NCBI RefSeq assembly: GCF_002055535.1 | Contig: NZ_LN831034.1 | Coordinates: 1,426,001-1,490,000, forward strand | Length of the DNA stretch: 64,000 nucleotides | DNA from: Streptococcus pyogenes | GTDB taxonomy: Bacteria; Bacillota; Bacilli; Lactobacillales; Streptococcaceae | Direction: 5' to 3' | Shown: in pieces, positions 20,481-31,475 of the stretch | Position numbering within the stretch: position 1 is the stretch's first letter | Layout: every line of letters begins with the position of its first letter | The notes under the pieces: generated by a model | Seen by the model: the letters and a program-made list of their open reading frames with translations, nothing else | What the model was told of the DNA's origin: nothing | Databases searched by the model: none | Made by a program: the position numbers and the translations under genes

Positions 20481-21935
20481 TCATTCACTCTTTCCATAAG
20501 CATCTTTGCGAATGTTATCAATTAAGGCCATCTTGTTTTGCCACACATCACGGGCTAAGTCTACTGGGTAGTCTTGAGGATTTAAGACACGCTTGTATTC
20601 ATCCCAAAGCTTGTCAAATTCTTTTTTAGCATAAGCCTTGATTTCAGCTAAGGTCGGTAGCTGGTAAACTAATTCTCCCTTGACAAAAATATCAACTAAG
20701 AGAGGAATTGCATCAAATTCTTTAACGGTTTTCTTAATATAGGTATAGGTCGGATGGAACATCTCAATCTCAGTTAATTCATTAACATTAATATCAGTAA
20801 ACGTGATATAGTCGCCTTCTGATTTGCCTTTTTCACGACTGGTGATGCGCCAAACTTGTTTTTTACCTGGTGTGGATACTTTTTCTGCATTATTTGATAA
20901 TTTGATCGTATCACGCATGCTGCCATCTTCTTGCTCAATAGAGACAATCTTATAAACAGCACCTAAGGCAGGCTGATCATAGGCTGTGATCAGTTTGGTC
21001 CCAACACCCCAAACATCAATTTTGGCCTTTTGCATTTTTAAGTTGAGGATGGTATTTTCATCGAGGTCATTAGAAGCATAGATCTTAGCCTCGGTAAAAC
21101 CAGCGTCGTCTAACTGCTGACGGACTGTTTTTGAGAGGTAAGCCAAGTCACCAGAGTCCAATCGAACACCTAGAAAATTAATCTTGTCACCCATTTCTTT
21201 GGCTACTCGGATAGCTGTTGGCACACCTACTTTAAGTGTATCATAGGTGTCAACAAGAAATACACAATCTTTATGGGTCTTAGCATAAGCCATGAAAGCA
21301 TCATAATCATTACCATAGGCTTGCACTAAAGCATGAGCATGCGTACCTGAAACAGGGATATCAAAGCGTTTACCTGCTCTCACATTACTTGTTGCATCTG
21401 CTCCACCAATCATCGCTGCGCGGGTTCCCCAAATCGCAGCATCTAGTTCCTGTGCACGACGGGTGCCAAATTCCAAAAGGGGTTCATCCTCAATCACAGA
21501 ACGAATACGAGCAGCCTTTGTAGCAATCAAGGTCTGGAAGTTAACAATGTTTAAAAGAGCTGTTTCGACCAACTGACACTGACCTAGAGGGCCTTCTACT
21601 TGCACAATCGGCTCATTAGCAAAAACCAAATCTCCTTCTTTAGCTGAACGGATGGTCAATTCTAATCGTAACTCTTTAAGGTAGGTCAAAAAGTTTTCTG
21701 GATAACCCAGTTCTTCAAGGTAAGCCAAATCTGTTTCTGAAAATTGAAATTGCTCTAGGTACTCCACCATGCGCTGTAAACCGGCAAAAACAGCATAACC
21801 ATTGTTAAAAGGTTCCTTGCGGAAATAGACTTCAAACACCGCATGACGATTATGAATGCCCTGCTCAAAATAAACTTGCATCATATTAATCTGATACAAA
21901 TCAGTATGGAGAGTTAAACTATCATCTTTATACAT
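20481..21935 (-). CDS. pncB: Nicotinate phosphoribosyltransferase
   Basis: 484 residues. Converts nicotinate, PRPP and ATP to nicotinate mononucleotide. Recognised by the N-terminal [20 protein letters not shown], the [28 protein letters not shown] segment around the phosphoribosyl site, and the [13 protein letters not shown] motif. Upstream an extended -10 (TG-T-TATAAT, 21973-21965) and CAAAGGAG precede the start. Gives salvage of host nicotinate, consistent with streptococci that cannot make NAD de novo. Confidence 0.95.
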   Translation of the reverse strand: MYKDDSLTLHTDLYQINMMQVYFEQGIHNRHAVFEVYFRKEPFNNGYAVFAGLQRMVEYLEQFQFSETDLAYLEELGYPENFLTYLKELRLELTIRSAKEGDLVFANEPIVQVEGPLGQCQLVETALLNIVNFQTLIATKAARIRSVIEDEPLLEFGTRRAQELDAAIWGTRAAMIGGADATSNVRAGKRFDIPVSGTHAHALVQAYGNDYDAFMAYAKTHKDCVFLVDTYDTLKVGVPTAIRVAKEMGDKINFLGVRLDSGDLAYLSKTVRQQLDDAGFTEAKIYASNDLDENTILNLKMQKAKIDVWGVGTKLITAYDQPALGAVYKIVSIEQEDGSMRDTIKLSNNAEKVSTPGKKQVWRITSREKGKSEGDYITFTDINVNELTEIEMFHPTYTYIKKTVKEFDAIPLLVDIFVKGELVYQLPTLAEIKAYAKKEFDKLWDEYKRVLNPQDYPVDLARDVWQNKMALIDNIRKDAYGKSE

Positions 21936-22036
21936 AAAGGGGACTCCTTTGAATTATTGTTACTATTATAACATATTTTAAAAAAGACTCTTTGGCTAGG
22001 GTTTAGAAATAACTTGAGTTATCGCTAAAGTAAAAA

Positions 22037-22094
22037 AAGAACTGATCCATCATGACATCCTCAAATAAGAAAGAGTTAATGGATTCAGTTCTAT
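22037..22094 (-). terminator. Terminator of the amino-acid permease gene
   Basis: Arms AGAACTGA-TCCAT (22037-22049) and its complement (22081-22094) pair with one bulge around a loop of about 30 bases; a seven-T run follows on the minus strand. Confidence 0.6.
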
Positions 22095-22105
22095 ATCGCT
22101 AATTA

Positions 22106-23485
22106 TTATTTAAATTTGACATTGCTATAAATCCCAAAAACAATAATCCAAATCGTTGCTCCAATGGCGCCGATATAGGTGGATTCTTGTAAGAAAAGAG
22201 AGATAAAGACAAAGGCAAAGAAAGCAAGGGTCAAAGGCGTTGTCACTTTATATTTTGGCATCAAATAACCATCTGCCATAAAGTCCTTAGATTGACGGTA
22301 CTTCCAGTGAGCAATCATGGTTAAGGCGTAGATAGCAATATATACACCTGATGAGGAGGCCGTAATGAGTGAGAACGCATCTGCAACTCCTGGTAGGATA
22401 TTAATCAAAGCTGAGATACCAACCACAACCGCTGAAGCAATAATGGCACGACTTGGCACCCCTTGTCGAGATAAAGTATTAATCTTTAAGCGATTGGTCA
22501 AAGCGTTTGGAGTCTCATTAGCAATCTGATAGAGATGACGACCGGTTGAATAAAGGGTTGAGTTAAGCGCTGACGCTGCTGATGTCAAGACCACAAAGTT
22601 AATCAAGGCTGCTGCCCATTTAATACCAATCAATTTGAACACCATCACAAAAGGAGATTCATCAACTGGTAACTGATGCCATGGCACAATTGCCATAATA
22701 GAGACCAAGGCTCCCACATAAAAGATCACAATACGGGTTGGAATTTCTTGAATAGCCTTTGGTAGAACTTTTCTTGGGTTAGCCGTCTCAGAAGTGGTAA
22801 TTCCCACAAATTCGATAGCTTGATAAGCAAAGAAAACCATTTGGAAGGCCATAAAGAACTTTAGTTTCCCATTTGGGAACATGGAAAAATGGTCAAAAAT
22901 ATTGGAAAGGCTAGCATGGCCTGTGTGAGTTTCAAAACCTGTCAATACCATGAAAATAGCTGTTGCAATCAAAGCTAAAATAGCTAAAATCTTAATCATG
23001 GCAAACCAAAACTCTGTTTCCCCAAAAACGCGCACAGCAATTAAGTTGATCGAACTAAGTAAGACTAAGAAAACCAACTGAATCAACCAGGCTGGCCAGC
23101 TTGGGAACCAAAATTGCACATAAGCACCTACTGCTGTGATTTCTGCCATTCCAATAAAAATAAGGGAAATCCAATAGGATAGACCCGAAAAATAACCCCA
23201 GCCTGGACCAATGTATTTGGAAATAAAATTGATAAAGGTGTGTTGATCTGGATCATAATAGAGCATTTCACCGATGGCACGCATCATCATAAACATGAAG
23301 GCACCTGTAATCATATACACAAAAATAATAGATGGTCCTGTTAGGGCAATAGAGCGTCCTGCCCCTAAAAAGAGACCTGTTCCAATCGTTCCTGCGATCG
23401 CAATTAACTGCACATGACGATTTTCTAAGCCCCTTACCATTCCATTTTCTAGTTCGTTATTGTCTGTTTGTTCTTTTATAGACAT
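22106..23485 (-). CDS. Amino-acid permease, AAT family of the APC superfamily
   Basis: 459 residues with about 12 membrane helices. The start at 23485 (MSIKEQTDNN) is chosen because GGAG lies 6 bases upstream; an ATG four codons earlier overlaps that site. The N-terminal GLENRHVQLIAIAGTIGTGLF is the APC substrate-binding helix motif, and the family includes CycA (D-Ala/D-Ser/Gly), GABA and lysine permeases. The substrate cannot be assigned from sequence. A CodY-like box upstream suggests control by branched-chain amino acids. Confidence 0.88.
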   Translation of the reverse strand: MSIKEQTDNNELENGMVRGLENRHVQLIAIAGTIGTGLFLGAGRSIALTGPSIIFVYMITGAFMFMMMRAIGEMLYYDPDQHTFINFISKYIGPGWGYFSGLSYWISLIFIGMAEITAVGAYVQFWFPSWPAWLIQLVFLVLLSSINLIAVRVFGETEFWFAMIKILAILALIATAIFMVLTGFETHTGHASLSNIFDHFSMFPNGKLKFFMAFQMVFFAYQAIEFVGITTSETANPRKVLPKAIQEIPTRIVIFYVGALVSIMAIVPWHQLPVDESPFVMVFKLIGIKWAAALINFVVLTSAASALNSTLYSTGRHLYQIANETPNALTNRLKINTLSRQGVPSRAIIASAVVVGISALINILPGVADAFSLITASSSGVYIAIYALTMIAHWKYRQSKDFMADGYLMPKYKVTTPLTLAFFAFVFISLFLQESTYIGAIGATIWIIVFGIYSNVKFK

Positions 23486-23523
23486 TCTAAACTCCATTCA
23501 CTAAAATACTATTTATTATATCC

Positions 23524-23538
23524 TTTTTTCAGAAAATT
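23524..23538 (-). promoter_or_regulatory. CodY-like box upstream of the amino-acid permease
   Basis: On the minus strand the 15-mer AATTTTCTGAAAAAA matches the CodY consensus AATTTTCWGAAAATT at 13 of 15 positions. It lies about 40 bases before the permease start, where repression would be expected. Confidence 0.55.
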
Positions 23539-23653
23539 TTCAACATTTATCTAGGAAAGATATTAAGGAAAACTGTTCTTTATATTTCTTAAAGGTCTTA
23601 TGCAATTTAGCTTTTTTAAGGGTGAGACAAGGAAAAATGAAGGAGTTTTAACC

Positions 23654-24571
23654 TTATGAAGAGAAACTTTCAAGGTAGTGATAAACACCTTGCCCTGCAA
23701 TTGCACCATCTCCAACAGCTGTCGTGATTTGGCGAAGGTCTTTTTGACGAACATCTCCAATCGCAAAAATACCAGGAATACTTGTCCTCATATGATCATC
23801 TGTGATAATCCAACCTTCTGAATCGGTAATTTCTAGATCCTTTACCATACCTGTAACAGGATTCATACCAACATAGATAAACACACCTCCAAAAGCGTGG
23901 TCAGTGACTTGGCCTGTTTTCACATTTTCGATTAGGACATTGGAGACCTTAATGTCGTTACCTTGAATTTCTTTGACAACTGAATCCCAGATAAAGTCAA
24001 CTTTGTCATTAGCGAAGGCACGGTCCTGCAAGATTTTCTGAGCTCTTAGTTGATCACGGCGATGAACAACGGTTACCTTTTTAGCAAACTGAGTAAGATA
24101 AATAGCTTCTTCAACTGCTGAGTCACCACCACCAACGACCAAAAGATCCTGGTCACGGAAAAACGCACCATCACATACTGCACAATAAGAAACTCCTCGA
24201 CTAGTATAGTATTCTTCACCTGGAACACCTAGTACACGGTATTTAGCTCCCGTTGCAATAATAACCGTTTTAGCTTCATAACTAGCATCTTCAGTCAACA
24301 CACACTTATAGTCACCAAAATTTTCTATTTTTTGAACAATACCATAAATGTTTTCAACGTTAAACTTCTCTAAAGGTTCGTACATTTTCATAGCTAATTC
24401 TGGTCCAGATATATGATCATATCCCGGGTAATTCTCTATATCAAAAGTGTTGTTCATCTGACCACCAGGTGCCCCTTGTTCAATAATGGCAACAGATAAA
24501 TTACTTCTAGCAGCGTATAAAGCGGCAGTCATTCCTGCTGGTCCTGAACCAATAATTAATGTATCGTACAT
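23654..24571 (-). CDS. trxB: Thioredoxin reductase
   Basis: 305 residues. Motifs: FAD site GSGPAGMTAALYAA (8-21), redox pair Cys130/Cys133 in SYCAVCDGAFF, NADPH site VGGGDSAVEEAIY, and a C-terminal FAD motif FAIGDVRQKDLRQ. Reduces thioredoxin with NADPH. It is followed upstream by a DUF4059 gene and an amino-acid ABC importer; the grouping hints at thiol or cystine metabolism. Confidence 0.96.
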   Translation of the reverse strand: MYDTLIIGSGPAGMTAALYAARSNLSVAIIEQGAPGGQMNNTFDIENYPGYDHISGPELAMKMYEPLEKFNVENIYGIVQKIENFGDYKCVLTEDASYEAKTVIIATGAKYRVLGVPGEEYYTSRGVSYCAVCDGAFFRDQDLLVVGGGDSAVEEAIYLTQFAKKVTVVHRRDQLRAQKILQDRAFANDKVDFIWDSVVKEIQGNDIKVSNVLIENVKTGQVTDHAFGGVFIYVGMNPVTGMVKDLEITDSEGWIITDDHMRTSIPGIFAIGDVRQKDLRQITTAVGDGAIAGQGVYHYLESFSS

Positions 24572-24634
24572 GATTTTTCTCCTTTAATCTACTCTTGCCA
24601 ATATTTTAGCAATGATAATCCCTTCTTGCAATGA

Positions 24635-24859
24635 TTAGGATTTTATGACAACCAAAATACTCATAAAAGCAAACGATAAAATTGGGATGGTTAAAATAGC
24701 AACCATTAGCATCTCATAAAGAAAAGCTTGTCTTTCAATCAATGTTTTATCTCTTTTGGTTTTTGCTCGCCATAAAGTCCATATTAAACAAATTAAAATC
24801 ATAGTAAGGCTTGAGAGAATGAGACCTTTTACATAAAGGCTAAAGATTTCTACTAACAT
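24635..24859 (-). CDS. Small membrane protein of the DUF4059 family
   Basis: 74 residues with two hydrophobic segments (about 5-28 and 47-72) separated by a basic loop (RAKTKRDKTLIERQ). It is a streptococcal family of unknown function found next to trxB and an ABC importer; it may be an accessory of either. The start has a GGTGGAAA site. Confidence 0.75.
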   Translation of the reverse strand: MLVEIFSLYVKGLILSSLTMILICLIWTLWRAKTKRDKTLIERQAFLYEMLMVAILTIPILSFAFMSILVVIKS

Positions 24860-24962
24860 ATTTCCACCTAGTCATTATTTCTTTCCCATAAGTTTTTCTA
24901 AAAAACATAACAAGAAAAGCCCAGGGATACCTAGACCTTTTTATTATAACAAAAGAATAACA

Positions 24963-25706
24963 TTAAATGTATGTTTTTGAATAGCTTGCAAAAAATTCTT
25001 TGGTTCGTTCTTTTTGAGGATGTCTAAAGACTTCTTCAGGTGTTCCTTGTTCCAAGATTTTCCCTTGATCTAAAAAGAGTACTCTATCTGCCACTTGGTA
25101 AACAAAATTCATGTCGTGACTCACTAAAACCATGGTCTGTCCGGATTTAGCAGCATCAGTAATAGACTTTTCCACTTCGCCAACTAATTCCGGGTCAAGA
25201 GCCGAGGTCGGCTCATCTAGTAATAAAACATCTGGTTTCATAGCCAGAGCTCTTGCTAAAGCTACCCGTTGTTTTTGTCCCCCTGATAAATGACGTGGGT
25301 AATGATGTTTTCGATCTGCTAAACCAACCTTAGCCAATTCTGCTTGCGCCAGTTTAGTCGCTTCTTGGTCAGACAGTTTTTTGACCACCTTAAGACCTTC
25401 TTTGACATTCTCAAGGGCTGTACGACGCTCAAAAAGATTAAATTGTTGAAAAACCATGGCAAGTTTCCGACGTAAAATAAGGACTTGCTCTGTGGTAATG
25501 GTCTCAAAATCAACCGTAAAGTCACCAATGCTAATGGAGCCTGAATCTGGTTTTTCCAAATAGTTTAGGCTACGAAGGAAGGTCGATTTCCCTGCTCCTG
25601 AAGCACCAACTAAAGCAATCACTTGACCTTTTTCAATATCAAGAGCCAAACTATCTAAAACTTTTTGCCCTGAGAATGTCTTGCTCAAATTTCTAATTGT
25701 AATCAT
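24963..25706 (-). CDS. Polar amino-acid ABC transporter, ATP-binding protein (probable cystine importer)
   Basis: 247 residues. Walker A GASGAGKST, Q-loop, signature LSGGQKQRVALARAL, and Walker B LLLDEPTSALDP are all intact. The ATG at 25706 overlaps the stop of the permease gene (TGATG), so translation is coupled. A neighbouring trxB and my recollection that the syntenic pneumococcal pair acts in L-cystine uptake (TcyBC) suggest cystine; glutamine or another polar amino acid is the alternative. No binding-protein gene is adjacent. Confidence 0.88.
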   Translation of the reverse strand: MITIRNLSKTFSGQKVLDSLALDIEKGQVIALVGASGAGKSTFLRSLNYLEKPDSGSISIGDFTVDFETITTEQVLILRRKLAMVFQQFNLFERRTALENVKEGLKVVKKLSDQEATKLAQAELAKVGLADRKHHYPRHLSGGQKQRVALARALAMKPDVLLLDEPTSALDPELVGEVEKSITDAAKSGQTMVLVSHDMNFVYQVADRVLFLDQGKILEQGTPEEVFRHPQKERTKEFFASYSKTYI

Positions 25707-26509
25707 CAACGCAATTCTCCTAACTTTTCATTTCTAGCTTGTTCTGGTGCTTTGATGGCCATCTTGTTTTCAATCAAGCGACCTACTTGCTCCATCAAAA
25801 TACTGATAGACCAATAGACAAGAGCAACAGAGATATAACGTTCAAAATAACGGTAATCTGATCCGCCTAGAATTTGAGCCTGGGCAAACATTTCGACAAT
25901 CCCTGCATTAAAGGCAAGCGATGTTCCTTTAGTTAAGCCAATTAACCCATTAATCAAGGTTGGAATAGCCACAACAGTTGCATTAGGAATAATGACACGA
26001 CGGTAAACCTGCACAGAAGTCATGCCTAGACTTTTTGCTGCTTCAATTTCACCTGTATCTACTGATAAAATGGCTGCCCGAATAGTTTCACTAGCGTAGG
26101 CTGCTTCATTAAAAGCAAAGGCTGTAATGGCAAAAATAGAAGCCGGAATTGCATTAACATTCCAATCAAAGCCATACTTCTGATTGAGAAATTTTAGAAA
26201 GAGGGGAATACCGTAGTAGGTCAACATCAACTGTACCAAAATAGGAGTTCCTCGCAAGAAACTCACAAAAATAGCTTGAATAGGGTATAGTAGCTTCACT
26301 TTATTAATTTTGACAAGGGCAAAAATCAAAGCCAAAACCAAGCCAAAGGTTGCTCCTGATAGTGTCAAACCAAGCGTAATTGGAAGCCGTTGGATAATAT
26401 TTGGAATGGCATCAAAAACAGCATGCCAACTAAAAAGTTTCCCATGTGGAATCGGTGAGATGAGGTAATCATAAAAAGCCCAACCACTGGTTAAAAACAC
26501 TGATGTCAT
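25706..26509 (-). CDS. Polar amino-acid ABC transporter, permease
   Basis: 267 residues from the ATG at 26509 (MTSVFLTSGW), which has AAAGGGGA upstream; the frame extends 30 codons further without a ribosome site. The HisM/GlnP fold is shown by LPITLGLTLSGATFGLVLAL near the N-terminus and the EAA loop EIEAAKSLGMTSVQVYRRVIIP. It forms the membrane part of an importer with the overlapping ATPase gene. A separate solute-binding protein must be encoded elsewhere. Confidence 0.9.
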   Translation of the reverse strand: MTSVFLTSGWAFYDYLISPIPHGKLFSWHAVFDAIPNIIQRLPITLGLTLSGATFGLVLALIFALVKINKVKLLYPIQAIFVSFLRGTPILVQLMLTYYGIPLFLKFLNQKYGFDWNVNAIPASIFAITAFAFNEAAYASETIRAAILSVDTGEIEAAKSLGMTSVQVYRRVIIPNATVVAIPTLINGLIGLTKGTSLAFNAGIVEMFAQAQILGGSDYRYFERYISVALVYWSISILMEQVGRLIENKMAIKAPEQARNEKLGELR

Positions 26510-26703
26510 GTATTTCCCCTTTGTATTTGTTTGTCTTAATATTCTAACACTCTTAGACCCACATGTAAAATAGTAAATTCGTATTATAGCAATAAGCAAA
26601 AGCTATGATCACTTTTTGTGTTAACAAATGGTAAACAATACAAGTAGCAGGTGTAAAAAAAGCAAGATTAGATGCCAATTGATCACTTGCTTGCTCTTTG
26701 TTC

Positions 26704-28047
26704 TTAAAAATGTTGTTTTTTGGCCTTACGCTCAGCGCGGCCCTTAGCACGATTTTCAGCACGACGTTCTTTGCGACGTTTTTCATCAACCGCCCACTGA
26801 ATTTTTTTCTTGTAACCTGGTTTGACTTTTTTCTTTTTCTTTTTGACCAAACCAATCATTTCTGTGTCTAATTTTTGATAGGCTTTTTCACGGTTTTGAC
26901 GGCGATCACGGTCATAGGTATCTTGAAATTCTCCATTTTTGAGCACCTTCGGTGTAAAGGCAATCCCCATTTTTTCCAGCTCTTTGATATCTGAGTCGTC
27001 ACTTGGCTGGTAAAGTGTAATGGCAGTTCCTGCCATACCATTTCGACCTGTTCGGCCTACACGATGGACAAAGAAAGACAAGTCTTGTGGGATGGCGTCA
27101 TTGATCACATGGCTGACCCCTTCAATGTCAATCCCACGCGCTGCTAAGTCTGTGGCAACAATGTATTCAAAGTCCAGTTTTTTGACTTGGTTCATGATGC
27201 GCTTACGTTCTCTTGGAGGAATGCCCCCATGAATCTTAGCCACTTTTAAGCCATTAGCTGTTAAAAAGGCATGCAAATCATCTGCGCGTTCCTTGGTATT
27301 GACAAAAAGCATAGCCATATAAGGCTGCATGGTTTTGAGAATCTCTAACAGTTGACCATTCTTATCACGCCCTTTTGTCGACACAAGCCAGTTATCAATG
27401 GTATCTGCGATAACGGTCTTTGTCTTGATTTGTTCAATAACAGGATTGGTCAAGTATTTTTTCAAAAAGGGTTGTAATTTCTGTGGAATAGTTGCTGAGA
27501 ACACCAAAATCTGAACAGATTTTGGAAGCGAAGCTGCAATCTTATCTACCGTATCCAAAAAGCCCATGTCCATGGTCATATCGGCCTCATCCACAACAAA
27601 GGTCGTTGCTTTATGAATCGCTAAATCACCAGACTTGACCAAGTCATAAATACGACCTGGGGTCCCGATGACAATATGCGGCTGGCTGTCTTTTAGTTTT
27701 TCAATCTGACGGAGTTTGTCTGTGCCTCCAACATAGTTGGCCAAACGAATCTCTTCTTGGAAGTGCTTAGCAATCTGTTTACAAGCATCAAAAATTTGAG
27801 TTGCTAATTCACGGCTAGGTGCTGTAATAACGACTTGCACTTCTGCTTTAGCTTCATCAAGTTTTTCAAAAATGGGCAACAAAAAGGTGTGGGTTTTCCC
27901 TGAACCTGTTTTTGATTCCCCAACTAAGTCACGACCGGAGTTAACAATAGGAATCAGCCGCTTCTGGACCTCTGTTGGATTGACAAAGCCAATTTCTTCC
28001 AGCGCTTGCTGAACGTATTGCTTAAAATGATAATCTTTAAATGACAT
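26704..28047 (-). CDS. cshB: DEAD-box ATP-dependent RNA helicase, CshB-like
   Basis: 447 residues. Motifs in order: Q motif (NPTEVQKRLIP), I SKTGSGKT, II VVDEADM, III SAT, VI HRVGRTGR, then a very basic C-terminal tail (about 400-447, KKKKKKVKPGYKKK and beyond). N-terminal spacing and the tail resemble B. subtilis CshB, which acts in cold-shock mRNA remodelling and ribosome assembly. A different DEAD-box paralogue name is possible. Confidence 0.88.
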   Translation of the reverse strand: MSFKDYHFKQYVQQALEEIGFVNPTEVQKRLIPIVNSGRDLVGESKTGSGKTHTFLLPIFEKLDEAKAEVQVVITAPSRELATQIFDACKQIAKHFQEEIRLANYVGGTDKLRQIEKLKDSQPHIVIGTPGRIYDLVKSGDLAIHKATTFVVDEADMTMDMGFLDTVDKIAASLPKSVQILVFSATIPQKLQPFLKKYLTNPVIEQIKTKTVIADTIDNWLVSTKGRDKNGQLLEILKTMQPYMAMLFVNTKERADDLHAFLTANGLKVAKIHGGIPPRERKRIMNQVKKLDFEYIVATDLAARGIDIEGVSHVINDAIPQDLSFFVHRVGRTGRNGMAGTAITLYQPSDDSDIKELEKMGIAFTPKVLKNGEFQDTYDRDRRQNREKAYQKLDTEMIGLVKKKKKKVKPGYKKKIQWAVDEKRRKERRAENRAKGRAERKAKKQHF

Positions 28048-28101
28048 GTTTTACCTCGTTTTCTTCCATATTATATCATTATTGTTAGAGACAAGCAAAA
28101 G

Positions 28102-28149
28102 GAGTGGGACAACACTCGCAAAATCAGCATTTGTGGGTCATCTCCACTC
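28102..28149 (-). terminator. Probable terminator after mraY, possible repeat element
   Basis: GAGTGG(A)GA pairs with TCCCACTC (28141-28149 with 28102-28109) around a 31-base loop, followed by CTTTT on the minus strand. GAGTGGGACA-type hairpins recur between streptococcal genes, so this may be one copy of a dispersed element. Confidence 0.45.
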
Positions 28150-28204
28150 TCTTATTGATGATGTTAATCAAAATGCTATTGGTGACTATTCTTGATAATC
28201 CCCC

Positions 28205-29215
28205 TTAGAACACGTATAAGATAGCTAAAACTAGTAAACTAGCTAGACTTCCTACTCCCCACAAAAAAGCATCTACCTGCCATTCTGACCACTTCTTGCC
28301 TTTACCAGACAAGCCTCCCAATTCCAAATGGTGGTGGAAAGGCGTCATTCTAAAAATACGACGACCTTCTCCATATTTTTTCTTGGTGTACTTGAAATAG
28401 GACACTTGCAACATCACAGAACTTGTTTCAAGAACATAAACGATCCCAATAATCAGGAGAGTCCATTCTTGACGAAGCGCAATAGAAATGGCAGCCAACA
28501 TAGCTCCAAGGGCTAAACTACCTACATCTCCCATAAATACTTTAGCAGGTTTGTGATTAAAGCAGAAGAAGCCAAGCAAGGCTCCAATCATTGCTCCAAT
28601 CAGTAACAAAACATCAAATTGACTCTGAACGTAGGCAATAACGCCGTAAGTCACTAGACTAATCACCACTGAGATAGAAGCTAAGCCATCGATACCATCT
28701 GTCAAATTAACGGCATTTGAAAAACCAACCACCCAAAACAAAACAAAGAATAGGTAGAAAATTCCCAGCGGCAGCTGATAACCAAACACATTAATAGAGG
28801 AAATGCCACTTGGACTAACATGTAAAAAATAGAACATCAATCCTCCAACCAACTGCAAGGCTAACTTTTGTTTGGCTGTCAATCCTTCATTGATTTGCTT
28901 AAAAATTTTTAAAAAATCATCCAAAAATCCGATAATCCCGTAAATGACAACAATTGATAAAATGCCTGAAATCAAAGCTAAACTTTGAGTGTTTTTGATC
29001 GAAAATAGACTAACCAATAACGATACTGCCGTAGCTACTAAAAGAAAAACAGTTCCCCCCATAGTCGGTGTTCCAGCTTTAGCTAAATGTTGCTTGACAT
29101 CTTCATGCATTTGTTGCCCACCAATTTTTTTCAATTGATAGAATTTGATAAAATAAGGCATTGTGAAAGCAGATACCATAAAGGATATGATTGCTGCAAT
29201 AAGGGTTAAAAACAT
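28205..29215 (-). CDS. mraY: Phospho-N-acetylmuramoyl-pentapeptide transferase
   Basis: 336 residues, ten predicted membrane helices. Diagnostic motifs are [13 protein letters not shown] and [14 protein letters not shown]. MraY attaches the UDP-MurNAc-pentapeptide to undecaprenyl phosphate to form lipid I at the cytoplasmic face. It starts one base after pbp2x ends, within rsmH-ftsL-pbp2x-mraY. Confidence 0.97.
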   Translation of the reverse strand: MFLTLIAAIISFMVSAFTMPYFIKFYQLKKIGGQQMHEDVKQHLAKAGTPTMGGTVFLLVATAVSLLVSLFSIKNTQSLALISGILSIVVIYGIIGFLDDFLKIFKQINEGLTAKQKLALQLVGGLMFYFLHVSPSGISSINVFGYQLPLGIFYLFFVLFWVVGFSNAVNLTDGIDGLASISVVISLVTYGVIAYVQSQFDVLLLIGAMIGALLGFFCFNHKPAKVFMGDVGSLALGAMLAAISIALRQEWTLLIIGIVYVLETSSVMLQVSYFKYTKKKYGEGRRIFRMTPFHHHLELGGLSGKGKKWSEWQVDAFLWGVGSLASLLVLAILYVF

Positions 29216-29216
29216 G

Positions 29217-31472
29217 TTAATCTCCTAAAGTAATGGTCATTTTTTTTATTTTTTTCAAGGACTTACCAACATCAACACTTTGTTTCATAACACGACCAGA
29301 ATCTGTTCCTTTAAAGCTGATGTCTATTCCAGTCCATTTAGCAAAGGTTTTAACATTGGATTTTGTCCAGCCATACATGTCTGGTACCTCCACAAAACGG
29401 TCTGATAATATGAGAACTTGTTGGTTTTCTGTTAACGTTTGACCGGGCTGATGCGATACTTTTTTGATCTTGCTGCCAGTACCAAGGACAACTGGCTGGA
29501 CAAGGTTTCGACGCAACTCGCTTGATGTCTCACCAGGATTCTTTCCTACAAAGTTTGGTAATTTATAAGTTGTTTGACGATTAGCATCTGATACTACTGG
29601 CTTAGTTAGTGTATCTTGCATTAAGTATGCTTCTTCCAATACTGGGTTAACCACATCTTGCCAAAAAAGGGGACCAAAATGTTGTGGTTTAGTCATAGTA
29701 ACATACATCAAAAAGTCTGGTTTATCAGCTGGCACCATTGCCACAACCGAATAGACATAGTTAGTCAATCCACCATCTTGATAACCACTTCCATCTTCTG
29801 AACCAATTTGTGCTGTTCCTGATTTAACAGCAACAGGTAAATCACCCACTTTAATAATTGGTCCAAATGTTTTTGAATAGAGTGTTCCAAACTCAGGGTC
29901 TGTTCCTACACCAATCATGTATTGTCTTGTTTCACTAGCGGCTTTTTTTGATACAGGTTTTCCAACAATTTCTTTATTTGCCGTTCTAAAACTTGCTGTG
30001 TTAGGATCATAAATTTGACTGATAAATTGTGGCTCTAACATCTCACCATTATTAGAAATAGCAGTAAAGGCTCTAAGCATTTGAATCTGGGTTACAGAAA
30101 TCCCTTGACCAAAAGCGCTCATAGCTTGAGTCACGATATTATCAGAAGGAAATATACCTGCGTCTTCATCTTTTAAACCAAAACGAGTAGGAAAACCAAA
30201 GCGGAACTTCGTCAAATAATTCATCCATTTTGCATTACCCATTTTTTGTTCAAGTTTAGTCATCCCAACGTTACTTGAGAAGGCAAACCCTTGTGCATAA
30301 TTCATGTACTGTCCTGTGGAAATGCCTTCGTTAATAGACCAGTCTTGAATAGTAGCATCTGCAATTGTCAAACCATTAGCATTGCTAAAGGTTTCGTTTG
30401 GGTTGAAAACTTTATCATCAATAGCCGCTGCCAGAGTCATCACTTTCATGGTTGAACCTGGTTCAAAATTTCCTTGATGAAGTGCACTGTACCATTTGTA
30501 GTTCGTATTTTCAAGTCCTTTCAGAGTATCAGCATTATAAGTGGGGCGTTGTGTTGTTGCCAAAATTTCACCAGTTTTAGCATTAACAAGTGTTGCACTG
30601 GCCAACTGACCATTTGATTTGGCTTGAAAAACATCCATCTGGGTTTCTAAGAAGGTCTGGATAGGCTCAGATAGCGTTGTGTAAATATCTTTGCCATCAA
30701 TAGCTTTCTTGACAGTCTTACCTGTACCCAAGAGTGTGGTCCCATTTCGATCTTTTTGATAAGTAATAACACCATCTTGACCTGATAAAATTTTATCAAA
30801 AGAAGCTTCTAGACCTGTTTTTCCAACTAAACTCTTAACACCTGTCTTTTTATCTTCTGTTAGAGATGCTAGGCCTATAAATTCTGAAGCAAATGTCCCA
30901 TTTGGATACATACGACCAGGACTAGTTGTGAAAGCAATTCCCTTGATTTTGGCATCTTCCATAGCCTTTTGAATAGTAGACATAGTACTATATGAAATGC
31001 CAGACCCTGACGGTCCAAACGAGACTTGGAAAAGTCCTTTACGCTTAAGCTGTTTAATTACATCTGTTTTTTTCATTCCCAGATGCTTTTTTAAAATATC
31101 AGCTACTGTTTCATACTGAGAAGGTTGTACATATAACTTTTCATCTGAAGCCGAGACAAATGATTTATCCAAAATTGCGTATATGCTATAAGTCGTAGAA
31201 TCCACTGCAATAGCTGTACCATTTCGATCATAAATGGTCCCACGCTTAGCTTGGATCGTAACGGTTTCTTGATAAACCTTCTTCGCCCCTTCTGACAAAC
31301 TAACTCCAAACTTTTGATCTGTTCCAATAATAATCATGAAATTAATAATGAAAATAAAGAAAATAAAGATAGTTAAGAGCATCATATTTTGTCCAACTCG
31401 AACGCGATTTTCGACTGGAGTTCTCCTATCGCGCACAACATAATCTAAAACATATTTTTGCCATTTTTTCAT
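29217..31472 (-). CDS. pbp2x: Class B penicillin-binding protein 2x (septal transpeptidase)
   Basis: 751 residues. An N-terminal cytoplasmic stretch and membrane helix (about 28-50), a dimerisation domain, a transpeptidase domain with Ser340 in GSTMK, SSN in FAFSSNVGM (near 400) and KSGTA (near 550), and two C-terminal PASTA domains (from about 635, [12 protein letters not shown]... and [11 protein letters not shown]...). It makes septal peptidoglycan and is the main low-affinity beta-lactam target studied in streptococci. Motifs look wild type. It lies directly between ftsL and mraY. Confidence 0.96.
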   Translation of the reverse strand: MKKWQKYVLDYVVRDRRTPVENRVRVGQNMMLLTIFIFFIFIINFMIIIGTDQKFGVSLSEGAKKVYQETVTIQAKRGTIYDRNGTAIAVDSTTYSIYAILDKSFVSASDEKLYVQPSQYETVADILKKHLGMKKTDVIKQLKRKGLFQVSFGPSGSGISYSTMSTIQKAMEDAKIKGIAFTTSPGRMYPNGTFASEFIGLASLTEDKKTGVKSLVGKTGLEASFDKILSGQDGVITYQKDRNGTTLLGTGKTVKKAIDGKDIYTTLSEPIQTFLETQMDVFQAKSNGQLASATLVNAKTGEILATTQRPTYNADTLKGLENTNYKWYSALHQGNFEPGSTMKVMTLAAAIDDKVFNPNETFSNANGLTIADATIQDWSINEGISTGQYMNYAQGFAFSSNVGMTKLEQKMGNAKWMNYLTKFRFGFPTRFGLKDEDAGIFPSDNIVTQAMSAFGQGISVTQIQMLRAFTAISNNGEMLEPQFISQIYDPNTASFRTANKEIVGKPVSKKAASETRQYMIGVGTDPEFGTLYSKTFGPIIKVGDLPVAVKSGTAQIGSEDGSGYQDGGLTNYVYSVVAMVPADKPDFLMYVTMTKPQHFGPLFWQDVVNPVLEEAYLMQDTLTKPVVSDANRQTTYKLPNFVGKNPGETSSELRRNLVQPVVLGTGSKIKKVSHQPGQTLTENQQVLILSDRFVEVPDMYGWTKSNVKTFAKWTGIDISFKGTDSGRVMKQSVDVGKSLKKIKKMTITLGD

Positions 31473-31475
31473 AGA

